Shown here: piece after piece, positions 35,741-47,578 of the stretch
Position numbering within the stretch: the stretch's first letter is position 1
Layout: each line of letters begins with the position of its first letter
From: Distichodus sexfasciatus
Lineage: Eukaryota > Chordata > Actinopteri > Characiformes > Distichodontidae
Assembly (NCBI GenBank): GCA_032718565.1
Contig: JAVGVS010000004.1
Coordinates: 7,086,029-7,150,028 of the forward strand
Length of the DNA: 64,000 nucleotides
Direction: 5' to 3'
Position numbers and translations under genes: made by a program
Notes under the pieces: generated by a model
What the model was told of the DNA's origin: nothing
The model's database searches: none
Seen by the model: only the letters and a program-made list of their open reading frames with translations

Positions 35741-35994
35741 CTAAAGTAAGAGGAAAAACGGAGACTTTGTTAAAAAATTGTCAGCCGCCCGTGCGTGAGC
35801 CTCAAATTCCGCAGCGCGATATAAAATAACCGCCCTCAGGGCCGAAAACGACGACAACGTGTTTACAAAGAAGAAACGAAAGTAAAAAAACATATATACG
35901 AAGGTCTACACGTCTAACAAACCGCTCCGAATGAGACTTTGCCTCCGTAAGAGTGAAGATCAACACTAACTCGAGATAGTATGACGGACCTTAC

Positions 35995-36150
35995 CAGTGA
36001 CTTTCGGTCCTGTTCGCACTTACTGTCGCGGAGAAAACCCTCAGAGTTTGAATGTTATGTGCGCCACTTCCGCACTTTCTTCGCTTTTGTCCGCGTCAAA
36101 ACTCAGGCTGCTGCGAGCGGAGTCGTCCCGCACAGTTCCTGCTTTCAGAG
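35995..36150 (-). promoter_or_regulatory. cmtm6: cmtm6-like non-coding exon 1 and promoter region
   Basis: CpG-bearing, GC-richer block ending at donor CACTG|GTAAGG (35995/35994). The next acceptor is five bases before the cmtm6-like start codon. The transcription start is not visible; the right edge is approximate. Confidence 0.45.
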
Positions 36151-36399
36151 CCAAGATCATATGCACTCATCCTCATGAGGAAGGCGTGGCTTTAACATGG
36201 CTGCGCGGTGTTGGACTTAAAAACACACTGCAATGGGGAAAACATTCACAACTTTCACAGGTCTCTTTAGAAAAAACTATAATAAGATTTAAGTGATTTT
36301 ATGAAGGCCAGTGCCTCTATGTAGAAAGGAAATAATAAGAGATGAAAACTTTTATTTTCACGATTCAAACTTTTTTATTTGTCATATTTTTATTAGTCT

Positions 36400-36808
36400 A
36401 GTACTATGATGCTGGGGGCTGGATGGGTCTGGGTTTAGTCTAGTGGTGTGATAATGGGGTCTGGATTTGTTTGTCAGGTGGAATTATACTGGGTTCTGGA
36501 TGGGTTTACTTAAGTGGCATGATCCTGGGTTCTGGATGGGTTTAGTGGCAAGATTCTGCTTTCTGCATGGGTTTAGTGTAGTGGTATGATGCTGGGTTCT
36601 GGATGGGTTTAGTCTAGTTTGCTGGGTTTAATATTGTGGTATGATACTGGGGTCTGGATGGGTTTAGTCTAGTTTGCAGGCTTTAGTGTAGTGGTATGAT
36701 ACTGGGTTCTGGATGGGTTTAGTCTAGTTTGCAGGCTTTAGTGTAGTGGTATGATACTGGGTTGTGGATGGGTTTAGTCTAGTTTGTGGGGTTTAGTGTA
36801 GTGGTATG
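36400..36808. repeat. About 55-bp minisatellite, left part
   Basis: Tandem units built from tggatgggtttagtctagtt, tgcagggtttagtgtagtgg and tatgatactgggttc. Copies vary by small deletions. The array continues at 37632-37875 after a transposon insertion. Confidence 0.85.
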
Positions 36809-37631
36809 CAGTGTTGGGGAGTAATGATTTACATGTAACAAAATTACATAATTTAATTGCAAAATAAAAGTAACAGTAATCAGTTACATTACTTTGAAAA
36901 AATGTGTAATTAAATTACAGTTACTTTCAGGAAATATTCAGGATTACAATTTCAGTTACATCTCAATATCTTCTGCAGAAACATTGGCTATATGTTTAAT
37001 AATATTATTGTTTTGCTATTTTTTCTTGTGCACAACATCCTCCATTTATAGCTGAAAGTTTGATACTATTCCGCTATGTCTAATTGGTTCTCTTATCATG
37101 TTTGAATTTGCAACACCCACTTGTCTTGTCACAGTCTGAGCTGCAGTTGCGAGGAGGCCTGCAATGCCAGATAGGAACTACGATGTAGGCCTAGCCCATT
37201 GCAGGAAATAAAAATTAGCAGACGCTACATGCACAATCAATCCCACACAAATAGACAACTGCTTACTCAAATGTTGAATGTCAAATATTTCCTTTAGCAG
37301 GCATAGGTATTCAAAGATCAGCATGACCTCACAGTAAAGCAGTGGTGAGGTGTTGAAGTCTGACACGGCCGTGGCTGTGTTGAGGGAGTTTAAAAGGATT
37401 TTAACAGCAGTCAGTGTTGCTGTAAGGTTAACCAGGTTTCAAAAACTGAAAATGGTTGACAGTTGAGAAAATTCATTGAAAATGTAGAAAAGTAATCCAA
37501 AAGTAATCAAATGTAATTAGTTACATTACTTTGTTAAAGTACTTGAAATAGTTACACTACTATTACATTTTAGATAGGGTAACTTGTAATTGGGACCGCA
37601 TTACATTTCCAAAGTATCTATTCCAACACTG
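36809..37631. mobile_element. Non-autonomous hAT element inside the minisatellite
   Basis: Left end CAGTGTTGGGGAGTAATGAT, right end reversed CAGTGTTGGAATAGATACTT. Flanked by GTGGTATG at 36801-36808 and 37632-37639, an 8-bp duplication that is itself part of the minisatellite unit. Subterminal TTACATTACTTT-type motifs. 823 bp, no transposase. Confidence 0.85.
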
Positions 37632-37875
37632 GTGGTATGATACTCTGTCCTGGATGAGTTTAGTCTAGTTTGCTGGGTTTAATATTGTGGTATGATACTG
37701 GGGTCTGGATGGGTTTAGTCTAGTTTGCAGGGTTTAGTGTAGTGATATGATACTGGGTTCTGGATGGGTTTAGTCTAGTTTGCAGGGTTTAGTGTAGTGG
37801 TATGATACTGGGTTCTGGATGGGTTTAGTCTAGTTTGCAGGGTTTAGTGTTATTAGTGGTATGATTTGGGTGATG
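37632..37875. repeat. About 55-bp minisatellite, right part
   Basis: Same unit as 36400-36808, three to four further copies. Confidence 0.85.
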
Positions 37876-37879
37876 GCTC

Positions 37880-40800
37880 CACATAGAGGTGGTGTTGTAG
37901 GAAAGTCTTTATTTGCAAAAAATGCTGCCATACTGGTTAGAAAAATGACTCACAAGCTTATACATAGCACCTACACAAGAACAGAAACAATTGTATTTTG
38001 AAAAACAAGATACTTGCAACATTATTTTTGTGGTCAGGGTTATAAATAGTCAAGGAAGAAGCAAATAGAAGCATGCAGCAAGATGCAAATATGTCCATAT
38101 AACTTCCTCCTGTGTGATGCTATATTTTACCACCAGAGAGCGCAGGAGCTACATCAATAGACAGTGAGGCTTTAAGTTGTTTTCTTACATTTCTTCTTAA
38201 AAGTTAAGAAATTTGAATAGCGTGATATTACACACGTGTAGAATTGATGAAATCCCAGTGACAAATAAAGTTTCGATTTATTATTTTTTTTAATGGATGT
38301 CATGCATATGGATGCCATGTTGAGTTTAGAACAAAGTGTCAAATTAGTTAAATATCGTTTCAAAGTGTTTAAATTAAATGTTCTTACACTATTTTTAACT
38401 TCACCCCACCCCTTCCCAAAAATGTCAGATGCAACCAAATATCTCTAAAAATATATTCTATTTCCTCCTGTTTTTTCTAAGTGAAATTATTGTGTTTTGT
38501 ATAATTTAAGATTATTGCATTCTTGTGGCCAGATTTTTAGAACCCAATTTTACATTAAAAGGCTGAAAAATTATTATAAAAATATACAAATAAATGCATT
38601 CTGTACAATAGCTATTCACATCATAGTTAGCATATATTTGTTCATTTAAACTACTATTTCTTAGTTTAAATGAACATTTTATCTGGTCGCACCACCTGAC
38701 AAAAATATGCATCTCATTTAATTGACCCATCAGCATTTTTTTCCACAAACAGGCATACAATTAAGTTTTTGCATGAGTGCTCCACTGCACCCAAGAACAG
38801 AAATAAGAAAACATTGATGAATGTTAGAATCTATTTGAAAACTGTGACGGTGGACAGAACTGTGACTGTTCTTAAGAACAGTCGGTGAGTGAGGCCCTAT
38901 AACTTAAAACCACAGTATTGTTAAACTCTAGAGAATATTCAAATACTAAGAGCAACCCAGCTTTTCTAGTTGGTTTCACTTTCAAATAGAGGTCAGACTC
39001 CAACCTGCTTAGTTTTAGGTAGACTACAGTTGAAAGTTTTATAACAGCTGGATTTCCAACTCAATAAAGTCAAGGATCTTTATGCAACAAACACACATGG
39101 TGGTACATCACAAGTTATCATACAGCATATTTAAACATATATTTATTAATATGGAAGCTTGAAGAGGCCTGGCATACGGAGCAAGCTTTTCATATGTGTT
39201 CAAATGCTTTGCAACCTTTGTTCATAGCTTTGGCAGATTTTCAAAATAACTTGTAAAAAAAAAAACTTGTCCAACGACATACTGCCCATTTCAAACTGAA
39301 TTCTGAAAGCAACAGAGAAGTTTAAAACTTGGTCAACATTGGCCAAAGTTATTGGGAAAGCTGCAGAGGTTCCATTTTCATCAAACCACTGAAAGGTTTT
39401 TGTGTTAGCAGTCTTACATCCTAGATCACAAAAATGACTGATTATTCGCAAATAAACAGCTTCAGTCAAACCTGTCTCCAGCTGTTAAAAGGAAAAATTG
39501 GCACACTAAACCCAGCCCTATATGAGTCATGCTTCCATATTAGCCACAAAGAAGAGGGTGTTTTTTTTCCTCTTAAGGTCATAATGCCCCTCCATGCCTT
39601 GCAACTCTCCCATTCCCTTCTTCCTCCCTCTCCCAGCTTGTATGCTGGTTCCCCTTTTCACTAAGCCTGAGTCACTTGTTGGGAATGTGGTGAGATCTTC
39701 AACAGGTTTTACACTGCAATCAAAAAGGACTGATAACTGTGAAGTTGTAATAACGTTTATTTGCTAACCCTAACTTTTTTGTGTAGGGTGTTTCTTTAAA
39801 ACATAAAAGCTGCGGTTTCCTTCCTTCACCTCCACTCTTATCATGATTAGCAGTTTCCTTCTGGTGACAAAAATATGCAGGTCTATCCGGGAAAGCAGTA
39901 GATCTACTGCAAAGTTGTTAAGTTATTATAACGTGTCTAATGCAGACTGTGATTGCTGGTTATTATTATTCCCACTTTTTGGAAATTCACAGTTTTCATT
40001 TTTCGTCCTTTTTCATGACTTTAAATGTCCAGCTCATCGAGGAAAAAAGTGCTTGAATGCATTGCTTCTTGTTCACTCCTTTTTTCTCAGATGAGTTCAA
40101 AAGTGTGGTCTGATATTTTCCCATACACTTTAATGGTTATATTTTAATACTATGTCACATCATCCTGAACTTTTAACCATTGTACCACTTCATCAGTCTT
40201 TCACTCTGACTTAACATTTAGTTCTTAAGCTTGTTTATTTCTCATTTTTAACTGTTCTTTACCACCAATTCTGCAAAATAAGTCTAAACCTTGAATTGGT
40301 ACAAAAGGCCCAAATATGACAGTGATTTGTGCCCCCGTTTGGTCCTCATCAATTTTTGGAATTAAAAGATTTTGGAGAATTGATAATACTTGGAGAAGTT
40401 ACTAAGGCAGCTGAGTACCTTTTCCCATATCTTTAGCAAACAACCAATTTCACTGTTGTATTCAAGATTATTTGTCACTTACATAGTTAAAAATGTATTT
40501 ACATTTGCAACAGTGATTATTACCTATCATACCTTGCATGTTGAACTATAATACCTTGCAAAACCCTGAAGAAAAATGTCATAGACAAGGTGTAGCGTGG
40601 CAACTTTGTGCCTCTGTGAAAGTGGGATGTTTTGAACATTCAACAATGACAACAGATAACTGTTTTATTAACATTTTATTGTTTACGCATAAATGGACAT
40701 AGTATTGTTCACTGTTAAAGTTTAGATTGTTAATCTACAAAAAAAATGTGATTATTGTCATTTCCCGAAATATTGTAGAGCTACACGTTTAAGGTGTAAT

Positions 40801-41715
40801 AATCACTTTGTTGCAAATGTAATTCTGAATAAGAAATCTTGAAATAAGGAATTTTGAAAATCAGTCAACATTGGCTAAAATGATGGACCAAGGTACAGAG
40901 CTTGTTTGTATCAGCAAAATGAGACTGACTGAAATTCGGATGTGGCGGAATTCACCAAAGCTGAAATTAAACTCTCAAACAGTTTCCACTGAGTCAATAA
41001 GTCAGAAAAACACCAAAGTGCAGAATAAAGTTTATATAGAGAAGGCTGAAGGCTCTCTACACAAGACAGCAAAAATAAAAAAATAACAAAAGCAATAACA
41101 CTGTGAATCAAAGCCTAAAGTGAATGAAAGCTAATGGAGAATGATCATAAATGTCCCTCAGCTTTCATTCATTTGGCCCTTTAGCATCTCCATGCAGTGT
41201 GCTGCATTAAACCCAAAATCTTATATTTTCTCAAATAAATAAATGTAAACAGTATAAATGGCACCTGTTCTTTTTTTTTAAATCAGCAAACCTTCATGTG
41301 TTAAAAACACTTTAAAGCTGCACTACGTAAAATCTGAAATCCAGCTATTGTAAAACTGTGACACTAACGTCACAAAATGCTGCAATATGCCAACAGACCA
41401 TTTAAACTAATTTAGTTTTTTTTATGTATCCAATCAACATTTTAACCAACTGTTTTGTTTTTTTAATAATCATATTAATCAGGGCATTGGTATGATTAGA
41501 GCATACACATTTTTTTCTTCAAAATTCTAGAGGCCAGTTCTCTTCTGCGTTTATATTGTCAATAAAGACAATAGGTCCAGCATCTAGGGATTGTCTTAAT
41601 CTTCTGAAATTGTACATATTGCAGCACTTGGGACAATTTCAATTCTGAGGCACTTGATTTAGCAACCAGTGGGAAAAAACGTTTCCTTTGATTTTTTGAT
41701 GTCTTGGCCTGGTCC
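37880..41715. other. Intergenic region between cmtm7 and the cmtm6-like gene
   Basis: No supportable gene. Contains a hairpin family H copy (38480-38905, ending gttcttaagaacagtcggtg and gagtgaggcccta) and repeat D debris at 40540-40870. The part just below 41718 would be cmtm7 3' UTR. Confidence 0.5.
38480..38905. mobile_element. Hairpin-repeat family H, copy 5
   Basis: Blocks caaacaggcatacaattaag, agaacagaaataagaaaaca, ttgatgaatgttagaatc and the end gtcggtgagtgaggccc. Interior has extra AT-rich sequence. Confidence 0.55.
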
Positions 41716-41717
41716 TG

Positions 41718-41731
41718 TTACACAGCTGCAC
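41718..41731 (-). CDS. cmtm7: cmtm7 terminal micro coding exon
   Basis: Only 14 coding bases: GTGCAGCTGTGTAA after acceptor tttccgtag. Joined to the previous exon (ACC A|GTGAGT) it reads S-A-A-V-stop, reproducing the D-A-A-V type C-terminus of mammalian CMTM7. Without this splice the frame would run on into intron as SESFTLSK. The match of phase and ending supports the splice. Confidence 0.75.
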
Positions 41732-44700
41732 CTACGGAAACACACACAGTATTTAAAAAGCAACAAGTACATGCCATGTAAAGTGTTTTAATTCATTAAT
41801 TATTTATTATTTTGATAAAGTAAAAGACTCACTGGTTGGCTGCGAGCCACACGTGACCTTGTATGACGTCCATATGCTGATTGCCAAGAGAAACGTGGCA
41901 ATGAAACCAAAAACCTACAAACATTAGAGGTACAAAATAGTCTCTTAGCTTATAAATTAAGATTAAAATGCAGCTGCAAAGGAAACATGAAACCAGTACA
42001 ATGTTGCTGTTACCTCTTTCCTTTTTTAAGTAAATAACATCATATTTATTTTGTAAGTGATAAATAATATTTTTATTTTGCAAGAAATAAATAACATACT
42101 ATAAGTAATAAATATTACATTTTTCTTTGTAAACAATAAACAATATCATTTATTTTGAACTTTTAATTTGTACCTTTATACACTTTACAGGCTGTATGCA
42201 GAATATTATTTTTACACCAGTGCCTGCACTTCTACTTGAGTACAGTACGTGTGCACTTTTGCCACCTCTGGTGTGGCACCAAAAAAGAGAGGTGCAAGAG
42301 ATGCAAAAAAGTAACACCAGATTAAGATGATGCCAAGACTAAAACAGCAGAGGATTCAAGAGTTTGTTAGAGTTCCAGTAGCTTATGAACGCATGAGAGC
42401 ATGGAGAGAGCTCAGCATTACTCACAGATCCAGCTATGAGTCCAGAGATGCCGTAACTCTTCACCGCGGCCACCAGGGAGGCGATGGCGACCAGCACAGT
42501 GCCCACAGCGTAGTGCAGGAACTCCTAAAAAGCAAAATCATCTACTACTTCACATTATGCTCAATTATTTACTTTTCATCACAAAACAATAATAAATGCA
42601 TTGTGAAACACTGATGCAAAAGTGCAGAATTTTTTTGGTTTCCTAACGATTCAACAGCCGTCTTTAGGGTATCACCTACCGGCAACTTTGCACAGACAAT
42701 TTGGTATTTTCTATATCAGTAGTTTATGCTGTGTCTGTAAATCCTTTCATGTTTCTTTAAAAATTCTACACATTAATTGTTTATATATTTACATTCTTAA
42801 TTATTTTTCCAGGAGTTCTAAATAAAAGGAGAACAATAATCAAATGAACTGACCATTCGTTTTGACTACATAATTTAAAATCTAAAAAATGAAAGTTTTT
42901 TTTTTTATGTAGTCACTATTATTAATAAAATATTAATTTATTGAAATTACAAAAAATGTACTATATATAGTGTATAGGGCTGGGCGATATGGACCAAAAA
43001 TCATATCTCGATATCTTTTGGTAAATGGCGATATACGATATATATCTCGATATTATTTTGGGTGAAGTAATAACAAAAACCAATTCTGGGTCAAAGCCAC
43101 ATGTACCAACTGTCACAGGGGCACTTTCATTAAAAACAAACTAAACTATATATTGAATAAAAATGCTTTCTGATTAAAAAATAAAATGTAAATATAACAT
43201 TTTCGCGCGCGGTTTGAAAGGGGCGGGTTTTGGCAGTTTGGCGACAGACAAGTGGGCAAGGGGAGCCACTGATTGCGTGCTTATTAAACGTGTAAGACCT
43301 AACTATTAAATTATTATTATAAGGTCGATAAACTATAACTTGCGTTTAACCTACCTGCCGCTGTTCCTCCATCATCTTCGGTAATCTACTTTGCGCGCAA
43401 GGCCATTTAACACATCGAGAGGAAAAAAGACTTTCGAGGGAGGAAAAATATAGTTTGCACGCAATATTATCACAACCACGCACTCGACTCTTAATTTTGT
43501 GCTCTCGAGTTTCACATTTGCGCTTGCGACTTAGTATAATTTTAACGCAAAATAAACTATATAGATATATAAACGATACTGTGTAATCCTATATCTCGTA
43601 TGAAAATATATCGATATATTTTAAAAACTCGATATATCGCCCAGCCCTAATAGTATATCTCAATATCCAGATATGAGATCATATATTGGGATATGAGATT
43701 TTGGTCATATTGCACAGCCCTAGTGCTGAGACATTAACATCCAAATACTGCAAGAGAAAATTGGTCAAAACTCGCCATCTGGAAATACAGTTTTAAGGGT
43801 TATGTAGATGTAATATCACACTTGTTGTGAAGATTAGAAAATGAAGATGTTATTTAGGAGTAAGGATGCAGTATGATGAAACACAGAATTCTAAATATAA
43901 GAGATTTAAATATGTCTTCTCACCGTCAGCATCCAGTTGATGCAGGGAATCTTGGCCTGCAGTCGCAGTACATAAAGCAGGAGGAAGATGAGGAAAGAGA
44001 TGCAAAACCAAAGAGTCACCACCTCAAAGTAGCGAAAGGCAGAGTAATCTGTCCATCTGGACTCACAGTTCACACACAGGAAGGCAATTAGGAGGGAGAG
44101 CTGTTCAGACACAAGCACACACATGGAATGATTACATTTCATTGGCTTTTCTTTTCATGCACAATCACACACAAAGTGAATGGCAATATTTCCATATTTC
44201 CAGTCTCAACAGGATCATGCTCTTGGGTTTTTGACACTGTATCAATGTAAACTGATTGATATATATATTAAAACAACAATTTAACACCAATCAAATAAAA
44301 AATATATTTATTGCTGCATAAGGATGGCTCATACTAAAAACAAGTCTAAATCTCCAACCAATTTTTTCTATGCACATGCTCCCTACAATATCACCATAAT
44401 CACTGTAGAATGTTAATTATTTGACCTGATTTTTCCAGTACTGTGCAGCAATGTGTGTATGTGTGTGTGGGTGTGTATGTGTGTGTGTACCATGTTTTCA
44501 TGCATTGTGGGGACCTTGGGGGCTTTTTGTCCCCTAAAATCACTTTTGTTCGTTTTTATGGCTTTGTATGGGCATATGAGAGGTCCCCATGAGCACGAAT
44601 GACTTTATAAAATGTACATGTTTTATTTGAGAAACTAAAAGAGGTAAAAGATGTGCATTTGGTTACTGAGGTTGAGGCTGAGGTTAAGGTTAGGGTTAGG

Positions 44701-44948
44701 ATTAACTGTAGAACGATATACATCTAATCATTGTGGGCGTCTATGTCCCCACAAAGATAGTTTTACACGTCTGAGTGTATGTGTGTGATGCGAGTAAAAC
44801 CTGTAGGATAATGACGCTTCCTCACCACTTGAGCGATTTTGAGGAGCCCAGGGAAGGACCTGAGGTAGCCGATGTTCAGAAATCCTCCGTCGGACGCCGA
44901 CGTTGTGGTTGTTGTCGTTGTTCTGGTCGTAATCACCGTTTGAGACAT
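41718..44948 (-). CDS. cmtm7: CMTM7, MARVEL-domain four-pass membrane protein
   Basis: Five coding exons: 44826-44948, 43924-44100, 42426-42524, 41833-41914, 41718-41731. Together 164 residues. The first exon encodes MSQTVITTRT, a run of seven Thr, and SFPGLLKIAQV. Helix 1 is LSLLIAFLCV, then WTDYSAFRYFEVVT and helix 2, then EFLHYAVGTVLVAIASLVAA (helix 3), VKSYGISGLIAGS, and VFGFIATFLLAISIW (helix 4). It ends CGSQPTSAAV. Order, helices and the motifs YSA-YFEVVT, LLHY, SY--SGL-AG and VFGF follow mammalian CMTM7 (175 residues). In mammals CMTM7 helps surface B-cell receptor and BLNK signalling and is a tumour suppressor. All junctions are GT-AG and phase-consistent. It lies same-strand, 6 kb upstream of the cmtm6-like gene, as in the vertebrate CMTM cluster. 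Confidence 0.88.
42975..43720. mobile_element. DNA element with GGGCTGGGCGATAT ends
   Basis: Left end TAGGGCTGGGCGATATGG; an inner right end tatatcgcccagcccta at about 43630-43648 and a second, related right end (gattttggtcatattgcaca, gcccta) to 43722. The interior (43203-43535) is shared with the hAT element at 28364-29393. A left-end fragment of the same type lies at about 868-900. It sits in cmtm7 intron 2. Confidence 0.65.
44462..44793. repeat. TG-flanked repeat with GTGGGGAC inverted motifs
   Basis: Starts with a (TG)n run, then cattgtggggaccttggggg, aggtccccatgagcacgaa, a ggttaaggttagggttagga block, tatgtccccacaaagatag, and closes with another TG-rich run. A familiar fish intronic repeat. 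Its right edge is 33 bases from cmtm7 exon 1. Confidence 0.65.
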
Positions 44949-46169
44949 TTTGTTTGGTCAAAAAAAGACACAACAACCAAAACCTCTCCGCACGTCTCAC
45001 TTTTGCACGAACGGCCGAAGTTCCGTTACACGTCCCAAACCTAACTTGTTAGTAGCACACTAGCCTAAAATGCATTGGTACGGGCCACGCCACTCTAGCT
45101 CACTTTTTAGGGCGCTAGTGTGCGAAATGTGATGCTCCCTTTACGAGCCCGCGCTGGGTGTGCCGGAGAGGGGGTTCTAAACACTGCTGACGTCACCGTT
45201 TAGTAGCGATTCACTGTACTGACTCGATTTATTCGATCGCTCGTTTTTCATTTTGATTCGGCATATGGTTTGGACTGTATTCTTTTAATTTTAGTATTTA
45301 ACGCTTCAGTAACTTTTCCTTTCTTTATGTCAACTCGTCAGAGCGTTCTCTTGTCACAATAGTAGTAGTTGTTAATTCAACGCATTAGTTTCTAATACGT
45401 CACGACACCACTATTTAGCAGCTGCGTTTAAAAAATTTGATCGAGTGTGTTTCCACAATGTTAATTGATGTAGTTTCATATAGTTTAAACGTAAAATACA
45501 GCGCGAATCGGGTTAAAGCGTTCTATTCGTTCACTCCAGTGATGGAATTCATCTGAATCACCTGAAAGAGCTGTTCATTGCGAACAACTCGTGCTCGTTT
45601 CGCCCATCAGTAGACAAAGAACGCCATAGAATGGCCTAGAAATAACTATTTTCTCTGTCACTTTGTTGACCTTAGCTATTTTTTAGCACATTTTCAAACA
45701 CAGAGGTCATTTGTTGTCCTTTACAGAAATAAAAATCAAATAAAAGGAATAAAGTTATATTAAAAATCATAAAAGAAAATAATTATAACAAAGTGAAATG
45801 TTTCATGAAGTAAAAGTGAATATATTACACAACATAAAAGAGAAAGTAAACAAGTGCAAATACTTGTTAAAAAATACAAAGTTATGGGGTTTTTTTTTAA
45901 CTGCAGCGCAAAATAGGCACCCAGCCTGTAGACATGCAATGACCATTTGCTGTGTGCAGTCACTCCTCAGCTTTGTTGGAGGTCTTCACTTAAAGGAAAA
46001 TATAGTGTTACCAGATCCACTTAGGAAGACATTAGACAGCTGTGCCATGTTTGAAATCGTATATACTATATACTTAAGTTCCGAAATAGAAAGCAACCTC
46101 TCAGTTATCACCAAGAAGTACAAGTAAAAGCAGAGAGCACAAATAGGGAAAATTAGACACACAAGAGCA

Positions 46170-46485
46170 ACAGGCCACATTCACCAGTATTTGCTTAAGT
46201 TCTGTCTTACATTTATTCTTAAGTAGGCTTGGATATTTAATGAGTATATTTTACAACTATATAATTAAAGAAAACCCAGTAAGTTAATGTCTTGCACCAA
46301 CAGGCATGCAATCAAATTTTGTGTAAGAAGGATCTTCACCGTTTGTAGATTTTCTTCTTACCTAACAACAAATCTCATATAAGAAAACATTGGTGAAAGT
46401 CAGAATCTTTGTAAAAACTGAGTAAGCTGGTTTTAAGAACGCATTTCTTTTTTGTTCCTCATCCTTGGTGGATGAGGCCCAAAGT
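46170..46485. mobile_element. Hairpin-repeat family H, copy 6
   Basis: Left attcaccagtatttgcttaa, then tacaactatataattaaaga, caccaacaggcatgcaatc, agaaaacattggtgaaagtc and right end ttggtggatgaggccc. Confidence 0.65.
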
Positions 46486-47274
46486 GCGATTTAACCAATG
46501 TTCAAAATCTTACTTATAACTACACACAAATATTAATATTATTGTATTGCAAAATTCCTGGTGTAGTGCAGATGGAGAATACGAAATATCCAGTCCTGAA
46601 ACCGAACCTGGCTGAAAATTATCATTTCACTTCAGAAATACCCTCTTTTCTCAAGGGATATGTGCAAAAAGGCTTCCTTTGCTGCCGTAAAAGTGCTGTG
46701 TTCTGCATTGTCATGGTGATTGGGTAAATAACGTTTCCCTCCAGCACAGCAGCAATAAACAGGAAAGTGTGTGTGATCTCTAAGGAAGTAGTGAACAAAA
46801 GTGCAAGAATGAGACAGAGTAATAACAGTGACAGAGTTTAACACAGAAGTCTTTATATGAGTAAGCAATGACTGGCTGCCTTAAACCATTTTCACAGATC
46901 TGAAAAGACATGTAGAGAAGCCAAAATGAGCCAAAATGGTCATCTGCTGTTGTAGTTTAAAAACATCAACTAATTTTCTCCCCAATTATAGTCAACTTGT
47001 CTGATGCTTGTCCAAAAGGTCTACTGAACCATGGCGTTAGATATGTAAAAATACATCAGTCTACATTGATACATTGATTCAATGATCAATGAGCCCACAG
47101 TATTGACTCAACATGAAAACATCAATCAGATATCACACATATTGTAATGTAACTTTATACTGAATAAGAAGATATTATATTTGAATCTGTTTTTATACAA
47201 AGAGAAGAATGTTTAATATTTAAATATCTGGTTGAGCTCAGGAAAAAAATGTCATATGATCAAAAGAAACATCA

Positions 47275-47480
47275 GATGTCAGATACAATCCCAATAAGTT
47301 AATGTTTTGTACAAACAGGCCTGCAATATGTGTGATTTCTGATCTTACCTAAGAACACATCTAAATTAAGTAAAAATAACACAATCTGTGAGGAAAACAC
47401 TGGTGAATGTTAGAAGGTAAACACTGTGTAAATGGTTTTTAAGAAGAAATTTCTTCTTAAGATCAGTTGGTGAACCACAG
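47275..47480. mobile_element. Hairpin-repeat family H, copy 7
   Basis: Has ttaatgttttgtacaaacag, gcctgcaatatgtg, aacactggtgaatgttagaa and aagaagaaatttcttcttaa, the palindromic end module of the family. Confidence 0.65.
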
Positions 47481-47578
47481 TGACCTTATGGCTGGGTCTG
47501 GATGAGTAGTTTGTCTACACGTTGGGTGACAGTGAGTCAGGGAAGAAGATTTTGTTCCCCAGATGCTGGAGACCAGTC

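Larger units (their letters stand above)
44949..47578. other. Intergenic, between divergent cmtm7 and siglec15l
   Basis: The stretch 44949-45200 is CpG-bearing and would hold the cmtm7 5' UTR and promoter. Two hairpin family H copies lie at 46170-46485 and 47275-47480. The last of these ends about 100 bases before the siglec15l start and so falls in its promoter region. No other gene seen. Confidence 0.5.
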
